DNA of 64,000 bases from Reinekea marinisedimentorum (GTDB lineage: Bacteria; Pseudomonadota; Gammaproteobacteria; Pseudomonadales; Natronospirillaceae), in assembly GCF_004341165.1 (NCBI RefSeq), contig NZ_SLZR01000006.1:162362-226361 (forward strand), read 5' to 3'. The translations under genes were made by a program, and so were the position numbers. Shown here one piece after another: positions 8,673-17,292 of this stretch (position 1 is the first letter of the stretch; each line of letters starts with the position of its first letter). The notes under the pieces were generated by a model. The model ran no database searches and was not told where the DNA came from. It was given only the letters and a program-made list of their open reading frames with translations.

Positions 8673-10162
8673 GTGCGTATATCCACCAGGTGGTTGTCTC
8701 GGTCGGTTTGGTTATCTTCATTAACCCGCTTGGGCATGCCGTGCTTGGTTTGCAGGGTTCGTTCACCCAGGCCGGCGGTCCATTGGTGCAGGTGGTTGAG
8801 CAGAGTGTTCATGTGCGCCAGGGTGGCGGTATCTTCGCTCCAGAAGGTGAGCGCCGTATGGTCATCGCTGTAGTCGATATCGGCGCACACCTGTGAAAGC
8901 GGAGCCATGGTCAAATAGATTTTCATGCGCCAGTGGCGCGGCTGCTTTTCTTTTTTAGCCTTTTCGTCTTTGTCACTTTTCGGTTTTTCCTGCCACCACT
9001 CTATGTCGGCCCAGCTGGTCAGGCCAAGCCAGATGAGCGGTAATTGCATTTGATGAACGGCGGGTTGATCGGCGGCGGCAAAGTGCTGCGTTGCAGTTTG
9101 TACGGCAAGGTTCTGAATGCGGGCCTGGCTGCTTTCCAGCCAGTTGCGCAGGTTGAGCAGCTGGGCATCGTCTGCCGGTGACGTTGCGGCTTTAGCTGCC
9201 GGGCCGGGTAAATCGGCTTCTTTTACCAATGCCTGAACAGCGGTCTGTTTTAGCAGCTGCTGCAGTTCCTGCGGTGAAGCCTTGATCAGCTGGTCTATTT
9301 TGCTGATCCATTGACTCAGCGTGACCTCCAATGGCACAGCGCGCTCTTGGCGGGCGGGCTCTGTCGTCGGGGCATTCAGGCTGGTGTGTGCAACCTGCGC
9401 TGGAGCCGTGGGTTGTTGATTGGGCGTAGTGGCGGTTGTGCCTGCATTATGGGTGTTGGTTAACGGCACACTGACGGCCGCTGCCGGGGTATTGCCAATT
9501 GCACTGGCAGCCGTGCCCGCTTGTGCTTGCCCGGAAGCCGCAGTGGATGGCGCTAATGCTGTCTTTTTAGCAGCGGTGGGCACAAGTGCTGGCCAGCTCT
9601 TTTGGGTGGAAAGCGGGGTGAATTCCTGAACCCAGCGCTGCAGCGTGCTGCCGGTGAGTTCTGTGGGCCGCTGGTTCAGCCATTGCACCAGCGGCTTTAA
9701 AGACGGGTAGGTTTCCGCAAGTTGCGCCAGGGCAGACGTTTTAGGCAGCGTATTGGTCTGCTGGCTGTCGGCTTTGGGTAAAATGTGAGCTCGCCAGAAG
9801 TCGAGTTCAATGGCCGCGAGTTTGGCAAATTGCTCGCCGGTCAATTTATTTACCGGCCGGTAGATTTGCTGTTCGTTTAACTCCAGCAACATGGAGGTGC
9901 CGGGTTTAACGTAGTTGGCAGACTGAACGGTGATTGGCGGGGCGCTCTTCGGGTCGTTCTGCAACAATACTTCGTACAAACCGCCCTTGGCGCCTTCCAT
10001 GATGGCTTTGGTTTCCAGCACAACGGTGAGTAATGGCGTGGTCAAAAACGGCTTTGCGGCGCTTTCATGCCGGGCAGGGGCTTCGGGCAGGCCGGTGCCG
10101 CGGTGAACTCCGGTACTTGCTACGGTGCTGTCATTGGGTAAACGTATGCCGTCGCCGACCAT
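8669..10162 (-). CDS. Flagellar hook-length control (FliK)-like protein
   Basis: 497 residues. The N-terminal half is low-complexity and rich in Gln/Ala/Thr/Pro (about residues 190-270), as expected for a flexible molecular ruler. The C-terminal part (HWRMKIYLTMAPLSQVCADI, then HTALTFWSEDTATLAHMN) resembles the FliK substrate-specificity switch domain. It is coupled to the FlhB-like gene, its likely partner. It sits next to ccmA, divergently, an arrangement also seen in pseudomonads, and away from any other flagellar gene in this window. A second, dedicated FliK may exist elsewhere in the genome. Confidence 0.75.
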   Translation of the reverse strand: MVGDGIRLPNDSTVASTGVHRGTGLPEAPARHESAAKPFLTTPLLTVVLETKAIMEGAKGGLYEVLLQNDPKSAPPITVQSANYVKPGTSMLLELNEQQIYRPVNKLTGEQFAKLAAIELDFWRAHILPKADSQQTNTLPKTSALAQLAETYPSLKPLVQWLNQRPTELTGSTLQRWVQEFTPLSTQKSWPALVPTAAKKTALAPSTAASGQAQAGTAASAIGNTPAAAVSVPLTNTHNAGTTATTPNQQPTAPAQVAHTSLNAPTTEPARQERAVPLEVTLSQWISKIDQLIKASPQELQQLLKQTAVQALVKEADLPGPAAKAATSPADDAQLLNLRNWLESSQARIQNLAVQTATQHFAAADQPAVHQMQLPLIWLGLTSWADIEWWQEKPKSDKDEKAKKEKQPRHWRMKIYLTMAPLSQVCADIDYSDDHTALTFWSEDTATLAHMNTLLNHLHQWTAGLGERTLQTKHGMPKRVNEDNQTDRDNHLVDIRT

Positions 10163-10253
10163 TCAATAAGCCTTTTATATTTCGCGGATCTGTAAGGTTA
10201 GTATAAAAGGTTATCGGCCGGCGCCCTCTGGTATTTAATACTACTTTGTAGGG

Positions 10254-10283
10254 TCGATAAGCTCTAAAAGCTATGTTTATAAT
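10254..10283 (+). promoter_or_regulatory. Candidate sigma-70 promoter for the ccm operon
   Basis: TATAAT at 10278-10283 with a weak -35 (TCGATA, 10254-10259) 18 bases upstream, about 28 bases before the ccmA ATG. This is the only good -10 in the 148-base divergent region. Confidence 0.45.
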
Positions 10284-10310
10284 GACCTATTCATCTATTT
10301 GGAACGCTTT

Positions 10311-10943
10311 ATGACAAAGCTGGCAGTGGCCAATAATCTCTTCTGTGAACGTGATGATCGAATACTGTTTAAAGATCTGTCCCTGAATATTACTCAGGGC
10401 GAAATTGTTCATATAAAAGGCCCTAACGGAGCCGGTAAAACAACCCTGTTGCGACGACTGATTGGCCTCAGCTGGGTGGTAGAAGGCGATCTAAGCTGGC
10501 ATGAAAGTGTTTCTGAATCCGGAATTCGCCCAGACGGCCACCGCTTCTGGTATCTGGCGCACCGGCCGGCGGTTACGCTGATGCAAACCCCCCTGGAAAA
10601 CCTCGCCTTTGCCGTTGCTATGCATCAGGCAGACGTCTCAGAGCCATCGCTTTGGGCTGCCCTGGCCGATGTCGGCCTGAAAGGCTTTGAAGATGTACCA
10701 GCCCATAGCTTGTCTGCCGGGCAGCAACGGCGCGTGGCATTAGCGCGCCTGTACCTGAATTTGCCACAGATAAAGCTATGGGTCTTGGATGAGCCCTTCA
10801 CCGCACTTGATGTTCAGGCGGTTTCGCAGCTTGAAACGACGATTGAATCCTTTGCTGAGCAGGGTGGAACCGTGATTATGACCAGTCATCACGGCCTGCA
10901 TCACACCTCTGTTCGTGAGCTTCATATCGGGGCGGCTGCGTGA
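10311..10943 (+). CDS. ccmA: Cytochrome c maturation heme exporter ATPase CcmA
   Basis: 210 residues from the ATG at 10311; an upstream TTG at 10299 is less likely. Walker A GPNGAGKTT lies at residues 37-45 and the signature LSAGQQRRVALARL is present, followed by the Walker B region (WVLDEPFTALD). CcmA powers the CcmABCD complex that releases holo-CcmE (heme-loaded chaperone) from CcmCD for System I cytochrome c assembly. It is the first gene of a complete ccmABCDEFGHI operon and overlaps ccmB by four bases. Confidence 0.96.
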   Translation: MTKLAVANNLFCERDDRILFKDLSLNITQGEIVHIKGPNGAGKTTLLRRLIGLSWVVEGDLSWHESVSESGIRPDGHRFWYLAHRPAVTLMQTPLENLAFAVAMHQADVSEPSLWAALADVGLKGFEDVPAHSLSAGQQRRVALARLYLNLPQIKLWVLDEPFTALDVQAVSQLETTIESFAEQGGTVIMTSHHGLHHTSVRELHIGAAA

Positions 10944-11611
10944 TTAAACTTGTTCAACATACTCTACAGCGTGAACTGACCCTGGCTTACCGGCGCAGGG
11001 CAGACCTGCTCAACCCACTGTTTTTCTTTGTGCTGGTGGTTAGCCTGTTCCCTATGGGTATTACCACAGATCTGGATAAATTAACCGAAATGTCCGGAGG
11101 TGTGCTTTGGGTTTGTGCCTTACTGGCCTCGCTGCTTTCGCTGGATTTGATGTTTCGCAACGATTTTGAAGATGGCTCGCTTGAGCAAATGCTGCTTTCC
11201 AGTGCGCCTCCCCAGGTGATTGTTCTTTGTAAAATTTTCTGTCATTGGCTGGTTACCGGGGTTCCACTAACGCTTTTGTCGCCATTGCTTTCTATAATGC
11301 TGGCGCTGCCTGGCCATGCTCTGCCGGTGTTAATGGCTTCACTGCTTCTGGGCACATTTTCTCTGAGCTTAATTGGTAGTATTGGCGCGGCGTTGACCGT
11401 AGGTTTGCGTAAAGGCGGTCTGTTGCTGACCATATTGATTATGCCGGTGCTGGTGCCGGTCCTCATTTTTGGTACTTCAACCGTTCAGGCGATAGTGTTA
11501 GGTTTAGCCTGGCCGGGGTACTTGGCATTTTTAGGGGCATTTACGGCCGGGGCTTTTGCCCTGGCTCCGTGGCTTACGGTGGCTGCGTTAAAGGTCAGTG
11601 TGTGTGATTAG
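10940..11611 (+). CDS. ccmB: Heme exporter membrane protein CcmB
   Basis: 223 residues from a GTG that overlaps the ccmA stop. Six hydrophobic segments are visible, and the N-terminus LVQHTLQRELTLAYRRRADL is typical of CcmB. It forms the membrane part of the ABC-like CcmAB complex. A 104-base gap, longer than any other in the operon, separates it from ccmC and contains an A/T-rich TATAAG-like element that might be an internal promoter. Confidence 0.96.
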   Translation: MIKLVQHTLQRELTLAYRRRADLLNPLFFFVLVVSLFPMGITTDLDKLTEMSGGVLWVCALLASLLSLDLMFRNDFEDGSLEQMLLSSAPPQVIVLCKIFCHWLVTGVPLTLLSPLLSIMLALPGHALPVLMASLLLGTFSLSLIGSIGAALTVGLRKGGLLLTILIMPVLVPVLIFGTSTVQAIVLGLAWPGYLAFLGAFTAGAFALAPWLTVAALKVSVCD

Positions 11612-11715
11612 TGTGGCAGTGATTGCTGACCTGAAGCGGGCAGTGACTGCAAATGAACTTTTACAGCTTTTATAAGTATAAGAATGGTTAGGACAATTCT
11701 GGAGTTTTCAGCCTG

Positions 11716-12474
11716 ATGTGGCAGTTATTTGTTCGATGGTTTCATAAGTGGAGTTCACCCAAGTGGTTTTATGAGATGTCTAAGCCGTGGAGCTTTTGGC
11801 TCGGCTGGGCGGCGCTTCTCATAACAACAACCGCCATTATCTGGGGCCTTGGTTTTGCTCCGGTAGAGCGGTTGCAGGGCAACAGCTACCGAATTATTTT
11901 CATTCATGTGCCTTCTGCGTTTTTGTCAGAAGCCATATACGTGACCATCGCCATTGCCGGTGCCATTGGCCTGATCTGGCGAATTAAGCTTGCGTACTAC
12001 GTGGCCAAAATCTGTGTGCCGCTGGGCATGAGTATGGCGTTTCTGGCGCTGGCGACCGGCGCTATCTGGGGTAAGCCTACCTGGGGGCATTGGTGGGTAT
12101 GGGATATGCGGATCACCTCCATGCTCATTTTGCTGCTGCTCTACATTGGCTTGTGGGCACTGCACAATGCCATGGAACGGCCGGAAAGCGGAGACCGAGC
12201 CGCGGCGATACTGGCTTTGGTCGGTGTGGTGAATATTCCGGTGATTAAGTTTTCAGTAAACCTCGTTACTACCTTGCATCAACCTGCCACGCTGAAATTC
12301 ACAGAAAAGGCGCCGATGCACATCAGTATGCTCATTCCGTTGCTGCTTTCTATTCTCGGCTTCTACCTTGCGTTTCTGGCACTGATGCTGGTTCGCTCAC
12401 GGATCGAAATTTTGCGCCGGGAACGTAAAGCCAAGTGGGTACAGCAAGAAATTGAACAATTAGGAAATCGTTAA
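11716..12474 (+). CDS. ccmC: Heme-handling protein CcmC
   Basis: 252 residues with six membrane segments and the tryptophan-rich periplasmic heme motif (WGKPTWGHWWVWDMR). The flanking histidines (IFIHVPSAF; TTLHQPATLK) are the expected axial heme ligands. CcmC loads heme onto the conserved histidine of CcmE. The start is an ATG after GGAG. The stop overlaps the ccmD ATG by one base. Confidence 0.97.
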   Translation: MWQLFVRWFHKWSSPKWFYEMSKPWSFWLGWAALLITTTAIIWGLGFAPVERLQGNSYRIIFIHVPSAFLSEAIYVTIAIAGAIGLIWRIKLAYYVAKICVPLGMSMAFLALATGAIWGKPTWGHWWVWDMRITSMLILLLLYIGLWALHNAMERPESGDRAAAILALVGVVNIPVIKFSVNLVTTLHQPATLKFTEKAPMHISMLIPLLLSILGFYLAFLALMLVRSRIEILRRERKAKWVQQEIEQLGNR

Positions 12475-12647
12475 TGCCGTTTGAGAACATTTCAGAATTT
12501 ATCGCCATGGGCGGCCACGGTTTATACGTTTGGCTGTCTTATGCGATTGCGGCTGTGGTTATCGGTTATAACCTCATCAGCCCGCGCATGGCCAAAAAAC
12601 AACTCTATAAAGAACATCAACGCAAACTACGCCGGGAGCAGTCATGA
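12474..12647 (+). CDS. ccmD: Heme exporter protein CcmD
   Basis: A 57-residue gene fitting exactly between ccmC and ccmE, overlapping both (ATG at 12474, stop at 12645-12647). It encodes MPFENISEFIAMGGHGLYVW, then a single membrane segment (LSYAIAAVVIGYNLI) and a very basic tail (KKQLYKEHQRKLRREQS), the usual CcmD layout. CcmD stabilises the CcmC-CcmE complex and is needed for release of heme-loaded CcmE. Confidence 0.93.
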   Translation: MPFENISEFIAMGGHGLYVWLSYAIAAVVIGYNLISPRMAKKQLYKEHQRKLRREQS

Positions 12648-13081
12648 ACCCTAAAAGAAAACAACGTCTTATTCTGATTCTATTGGGGGTGTGCGGGCTT
12701 ACGGTCGCGGTATTTCTGGTTATTTTCGCTCTGAGACAAAACCTGAATTACTTCTTTACCCCGCTGGAAATCTCCAACGGAGCGGCACCGAGCGAGCAAG
12801 TTATCCGTGCCGGCGGTATGGTGCTTCCCGGCTCCATTGCGCGTGAAGATGGCTCTCTGGTGGTCAACTTTAAGGTGACCGATTATGCCGCCATCATCGA
12901 TGTCAAATACGATGGCATTCTGCCGGATCTGTTCGAGGAAGGGCAGGGTGTGGTTGTTATCGGTAAGCTTGATGATAACGGCCTGCTGACGGCTGATTCG
13001 GTGTTGGCCAAGCATGACGAAACCTACATGCCGCCTGAAGTTACCCATGCACTGGAGCAGGCTGAAAAAGCCGCCAAATAA
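12644..13081 (+). CDS. ccmE: Periplasmic heme chaperone CcmE
   Basis: 145 residues: an N-terminal membrane anchor (about 8-30), then the OB-fold heme chaperone domain. The covalent heme-binding histidine is H124 in the motif LAKHDETY, with the conserved tyrosine at 128. The His/Tyr type of the motif is standard for proteobacteria. It overlaps ccmD by four bases. It carries heme from CcmC to the CcmFH ligation complex. Confidence 0.97.
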   Translation: MNPKRKQRLILILLGVCGLTVAVFLVIFALRQNLNYFFTPLEISNGAAPSEQVIRAGGMVLPGSIAREDGSLVVNFKVTDYAAIIDVKYDGILPDLFEEGQGVVVIGKLDDNGLLTADSVLAKHDETYMPPEVTHALEQAEKAAK

Positions 13082-13096
13082 ACACTCGGAGTATTC

Positions 13097-15064
13097 ATGT
13101 TTCCAGAATTCGGACAATTCTCGCTTATTCTTGCCTGGGTGTTTTCGCTGCTGCTGGCCGTAATGCCATTGGCGGGCGTGGTGCTGAAGAAGCAAGCCTT
13201 GCAGCAAACGGCCACAGCCCTTTCCTGGGCGGTATTTTTCTTTTTGGCGGTGGCCTTTGCCATTCTGTTGCACGCCTTTTATCACGATGATTTCTCGGTT
13301 GCGGTGGTTGCGGCCAACTCCAACAGTGCCTTGCCGTGGTATTACAAACTTTCAGCAAGCTGGGGCAACCATGAAGGCTCCATGCTGTTGTGGGTATTGT
13401 TGCTCTCAACCTGGACCGTCGCCGTGGCGCTGTTTGCCCGTACCTTAACGGTCGAGCTGAAGGGCTCGGTATTAGGCGTGCTGGGTATTATCGCCTTTTG
13501 TTTTTTGAGCTTCGTACTGTTTACCTCGAACCCGTTTGAACGCATTTTGCCGATGGTGCCGGCTGACGGTTCCGATTTGAATCCGTTGCTGCAGGATATT
13601 GGCCTGATCCTTCACCCACCAACGCTGTATATGGGCTATGTCGGTTTTTCGGTGGCCTTTGCCTTTGCGGTGGGTGCGCTGATAACCGGCCGCTTCGATG
13701 CCAGCTGGGTACGCTGGTCGCGCCCCTGGACCAATACCGCCTGGGCATTTCTGACCATCGGTATTGCGCTGGGCAGCTGGTGGGCCTATTACGAACTCGG
13801 TTGGGGCGGCTGGTGGTTCTGGGACCCGGTGGAGAATGCCTCCTTCATGCCGTGGCTGATTGGTACGGCACTGATCCACTCGCAGGCGGTTACTGAAAAG
13901 CGCAACCTGTTTAAAAGCTGGTCGGTGTTGTTGGCTATCTTTGCGTTTTCGTTCAGCCTGCTGGGTACCTTCCTGGTTCGTTCCGGGGTGCTCACCAGTG
14001 TGCATGCATTCGCAGCCGATCCGGAGCGAGGCATGTTCATTCTGCTGATTCTTGGCTTCACCATCGGTGGCAGCCTGCTGCTGTATGCTTTTAATGCCGC
14101 CAAAATTAAAACCAGTGGCAGCTTCGAGCTGGTATCGCGCGAGTCCTTCCTGCTGATGAACAACATCCTGCTGGTGGTGATCGCGTTTGCGGTGCTGTTC
14201 GGCACACTGCTACCGTTGCTGGCCGATGCTTTCAGCTGGCGCAAACTGTCGGTTGGAGCACCGTTTTTCAATAGTGTCTTTAACTTCCTGATGGTATTTC
14301 TGCTCAGCCTGTTGGGTATTGGTCAGCTGTTGCGCTGGAAAAAACACAACAAGAAGGGGTGGCGAATTACGCTGTTGATTATGCTCGTCAGTGCCGTAGT
14401 TATCGCCCTGATTCTGCCATGGACGCTGTCCGGTAAGCTGTACTGGCAGGTCTGGCTGGGTATGGCGCTGGTGTTCTGGGTTGTTGCCAGTTTGGTAAAC
14501 ATGGTTATTGAACGAACCAGGAACAGCCGTTCGTTTATAGCCGGTATACGCAAGGCCGGTGTCGGTTTCTGGGGTATGTGGCTGGCGCATTTAGGCCTGG
14601 TGGTTTCTACCACTGGGGTTGTATTGGTCTCTAATTTCGATATTGAAAAAGACTACCGGGTAGAAGAGGGGGATTCGGTTCAGCTCAATAACTATCGTTT
14701 TGATGTTGATCGTTTCCAGATCATTCAGGGGCCAAATTACGTTGCCGACCGCGGCGTGGTTTCTATTTACCGGGATGATAAAAAAGTGGCTGAAGTGAAC
14801 CCGGAAAAACGCTATTACAGCGTGCAGGGTAATGTCATGACCGAAGCTGGTATTGATGGCAGCCTGCTTCGCGATCTTTATGTGTCGATGGCCGAGCCGC
14901 TGGATGATAGCCGTAAGGTTTGGTCGGTTCGTCTGCAGGTGAAGCCATTCGTCAGCTGGTTGTGGTGGGGCGCTGCCCTAATGGCTCTGGGCAGTATTGT
15001 CAGCATTACTGACCGTCGCTACCGGTTAAAAACATCCTCAGCTTCTGTGGAGAAAACGCTATGA
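13097..15064 (+). CDS. ccmF: Cytochrome c heme lyase subunit CcmF
   Basis: 655 residues, many membrane segments, and the WWD heme-handling motif GWGGWWFWDPVENASFMPWL around residues 234-253. Conserved histidines around the motif are in place (SWGNHEGS; LILHPPTLYMG). CcmF takes heme from CcmE and, with CcmH/CcmI, attaches it to the CXXCH motif of apocytochromes in the periplasm. Its stop overlaps the ccmG start by four bases. The length fits the family. Confidence 0.97.
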   Translation: MFPEFGQFSLILAWVFSLLLAVMPLAGVVLKKQALQQTATALSWAVFFFLAVAFAILLHAFYHDDFSVAVVAANSNSALPWYYKLSASWGNHEGSMLLWVLLLSTWTVAVALFARTLTVELKGSVLGVLGIIAFCFLSFVLFTSNPFERILPMVPADGSDLNPLLQDIGLILHPPTLYMGYVGFSVAFAFAVGALITGRFDASWVRWSRPWTNTAWAFLTIGIALGSWWAYYELGWGGWWFWDPVENASFMPWLIGTALIHSQAVTEKRNLFKSWSVLLAIFAFSFSLLGTFLVRSGVLTSVHAFAADPERGMFILLILGFTIGGSLLLYAFNAAKIKTSGSFELVSRESFLLMNNILLVVIAFAVLFGTLLPLLADAFSWRKLSVGAPFFNSVFNFLMVFLLSLLGIGQLLRWKKHNKKGWRITLLIMLVSAVVIALILPWTLSGKLYWQVWLGMALVFWVVASLVNMVIERTRNSRSFIAGIRKAGVGFWGMWLAHLGLVVSTTGVVLVSNFDIEKDYRVEEGDSVQLNNYRFDVDRFQIIQGPNYVADRGVVSIYRDDKKVAEVNPEKRYYSVQGNVMTEAGIDGSLLRDLYVSMAEPLDDSRKVWSVRLQVKPFVSWLWWGAALMALGSIVSITDRRYRLKTSSASVEKTL

Positions 15065-15594
15065 AGATTCGGCCGCTGGTTATTTTGCCGCTTGTGTTTG
15101 TATTTGCGCTGTTTGCCTTATTTGGCTATGCGCTGCTTTCCGGGGTTGACCCAAAAGAGGTGCCTTCTGCACTGACCGGGAAAGCATTGCCTGGCTTTCA
15201 GCTGGCATCTCTGCAGGATGAAAACACTGTGATTACCCGGGAAGAGATTATCGGCGAGCCTATGTTGATGAATATTTGGGCTACCTGGTGCAGTTCCTGT
15301 AAGTATGAACATCCGGTGCTGAATGCTCTTTCAGCCGATGGTGTGAAAATTATTGGCATTAACTATAAGGATGAACGCGATCTGGCGCTGAAGTGGCTTC
15401 AGGATTACGCCGACCCTTACGCACTCGATATATACGACCCTAATGGGGATCTTGGTTTTGACCTGGGTGTAACCGGCGCGCCGGAAACCTTCTTTATCGA
15501 TTCAAAAGGTCAGGTTCAATACCGCTACCAAGGGCCGATCACCCATGAGATCTGGCAGCAAAGCCTGAAGGCAATTTACGATGAAATGGTTTAA
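15061..15594 (+). CDS. ccmG: Thiol:disulfide interchange protein CcmG (DsbE)
   Basis: 177 residues: one N-terminal membrane anchor (about 7-27) and a periplasmic thioredoxin fold with the active-site pair C77-x-x-C80 (WATWCSSC) and the cis-proline loop TGAPETFF. CcmG keeps apocytochrome cysteines reduced for heme attachment. It overlaps ccmF at the start and ccmH at the end. Confidence 0.96.
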   Translation: MKIRPLVILPLVFVFALFALFGYALLSGVDPKEVPSALTGKALPGFQLASLQDENTVITREEIIGEPMLMNIWATWCSSCKYEHPVLNALSADGVKIIGINYKDERDLALKWLQDYADPYALDIYDPNGDLGFDLGVTGAPETFFIDSKGQVQYRYQGPITHEIWQQSLKAIYDEMV

Positions 15595-16051
15595 ATATTT
15601 ATTGGTTGTGTCCGTATCACTGTTCAGCTTTTTACCGCTGAGCAGTTATGCGGCAGATGAGCTGCTGGTTTTTGAAAGTGAAGAGCAGCGCCTGCGCTAC
15701 GTTGATTTGACCTTTCAGCTGCGCTGCCCGAAATGTCAGAACCAGAATGTGGCCGACTCTAACGCACCTATTTCGGAAGATATTCGTGAAAAAACCTATC
15801 AGCTGATTAAAGAAGGTTACAGCGATCAGGAAATCATCGACTTCATGATCGAGCGATATACCGAGTTCGTGATCTATAAGCCGCAAATGTCGCTCGTGAC
15901 CGTATGGCTATGGGTGCTGCCCGGCCTGGTACTGTTGGGCGGGTTGGCTGCACTTATTTACCTGACCCGGTCGCGCAAGCAGGTCGATGAAGAGTCATTG
16001 ACCGATGAAGAACGTGAACGTCTTAATTCAATTTTGAAGGATGATGCCTGA
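15581..16051 (+). CDS. ccmH: Cytochrome c maturation protein CcmH (thiol reductant subunit)
   Basis: 156 residues with a signal peptide (cleavage near residue 25), the CXXC motif at C49/C52 (LRCPKCQNQNVADSNAP) and a C-terminal membrane segment (about 105-125). This is the short, CcmL-like form of CcmH; the TPR part found in the E. coli fusion is supplied here by the next gene, ccmI. It is part of the CcmFHI heme ligation complex. Confidence 0.96.
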   Translation: MKWFKYLLVVSVSLFSFLPLSSYAADELLVFESEEQRLRYVDLTFQLRCPKCQNQNVADSNAPISEDIREKTYQLIKEGYSDQEIIDFMIERYTEFVIYKPQMSLVTVWLWVLPGLVLLGGLAALIYLTRSRKQVDEESLTDEERERLNSILKDDA

Positions 16052-17247
16052 TGCTGGTTCTGTCTTTGTGGGCAATTCCCGCGCTGATTTTTGTTATTTA
16101 TGTCGTCCGTTTAAGGCCGGCTAAAACCGCCGCTGAAGATTCGGTAACACGGTCCATTAGTATTCACCGGGAGCGTCTGGCAGACCTGGAAGCCCAATTG
16201 GCGGCCGGTAGCCTGACTGAGGCTGAATATAAGTCTTTCAGGCTGGAAGAAGAAAAGGCCTTGCTGGCCGATACCGGTCATCAGCAGGCCATGACACGGG
16301 GCGATAGCCGGTTGCCGTGGTTTTGGGCACCGCTGTTGATGGTGTTTGTTTTTGCCCTGGCAAGCTTTACCTACAGCAAAATTGGTGCAGAAAAGGCCGT
16401 GAATGTTCAGCAGCAGTTTCAGCAGATTTCTGCCGGCGAAGAGATTCAGCCGGAAGCTCTGGATCAGGCACTGAATGATTATCAGACCCTGCTGGAATCG
16501 CAACCGGAAAACATCGAAGGCTGGTTCCAGCTGGCCAGAATGCAGATGGATTTGCAGCAGTATGAGGCAGCCTACAATAGCTTTGCTCAGGTATTGAGTG
16601 AGCTTCGCAAGGTCGACCATAACGCCGATGATGAGGCGACCATCCTGGCCTATATGGGGCAGATAGAGTTCTCGCTCGGTAAGCTGGAGCAGTCTCTGGC
16701 CTTATTTGAGGAATCTTTGCAGTTCGGAAAAAGCAACACCGCACTCGGCTTGGCAGGGCGTGTTGCCTATGAGCTGGCACAGTATGAAAAATCCATCGAT
16801 TACTGGACGCAGCTGAAAAACGCCAACCCTAACTCCGACACTCAGATTATCGATGGCTTCATTGAGCAATCTATCAGTGCCCTAAAGGAGCAGGGTATCG
16901 TCTACGACCCAGGCACGCAGGTGACGGTGCAGATCAGCCTGCCGGCTGCGTGGCAGGGCTTAACTTCCGATGCGATCTTATTTGTTTATGCACGTCCAGT
17001 TGGGCAGCGCATGCCGCTCGTTGCTAAACGGCTGCCGGTGACCGGTCAGCAAATGACGGTGGTTTTATCGGAACGCGACAGCATGAGTGGCGCCGGCTTT
17101 GAAGGCCTGGACGAAGTTGAAGTGACCGCCCGGGTGTCATTAACCGGTGTGGCCAACCAGCAGCCAGGCGATTGGCTGGGCGATGTAGCCATTGCGGCGC
17201 TATCAGAATCTGAATCGTCTGTTTCAGTCAGTATTGCGCAGCCTTAA
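16051..17247 (+). CDS. ccmI: Cytochrome c maturation protein CcmI (TPR apocytochrome chaperone)
   Basis: 398 residues. Two membrane segments (about 2-20 and 90-110) flank a cytoplasmic leucine-zipper-like loop (SIHRERLADLEAQLAAGSLT), followed by periplasmic TPR repeats (for example NIEGWFQLARMQMDLQQYEA) and a C-terminal beta-rich domain. CcmI presents the apocytochrome C-terminus to CcmFH. It overlaps ccmH by one base and is the last ccm gene, facing a convergent HD-GYP gene. Confidence 0.93.
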   Translation: MLVLSLWAIPALIFVIYVVRLRPAKTAAEDSVTRSISIHRERLADLEAQLAAGSLTEAEYKSFRLEEEKALLADTGHQQAMTRGDSRLPWFWAPLLMVFVFALASFTYSKIGAEKAVNVQQQFQQISAGEEIQPEALDQALNDYQTLLESQPENIEGWFQLARMQMDLQQYEAAYNSFAQVLSELRKVDHNADDEATILAYMGQIEFSLGKLEQSLALFEESLQFGKSNTALGLAGRVAYELAQYEKSIDYWTQLKNANPNSDTQIIDGFIEQSISALKEQGIVYDPGTQVTVQISLPAAWQGLTSDAILFVYARPVGQRMPLVAKRLPVTGQQMTVVLSERDSMSGAGFEGLDEVEVTARVSLTGVANQQPGDWLGDVAIAALSESESSVSVSIAQP

Positions 17248-17255
17248 CCGCTTTG

Positions 17256-17290
17256 CCGGGCTCGTCGCTGTGTTTGGCTGGCGAGCCCCT
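17256..17290. terminator. Possible bidirectional hairpin between convergent genes
   Basis: Inverted repeat GGGCTCG (17258-17264) / CGAGCCC (17282-17288) in the 45-base gap between ccmI and the convergent HD-GYP gene. Neither side has a strong T-run, so it is a weak or Rho-assisted terminator at best. Confidence 0.4.
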
Positions 17291-17292
17291 GA

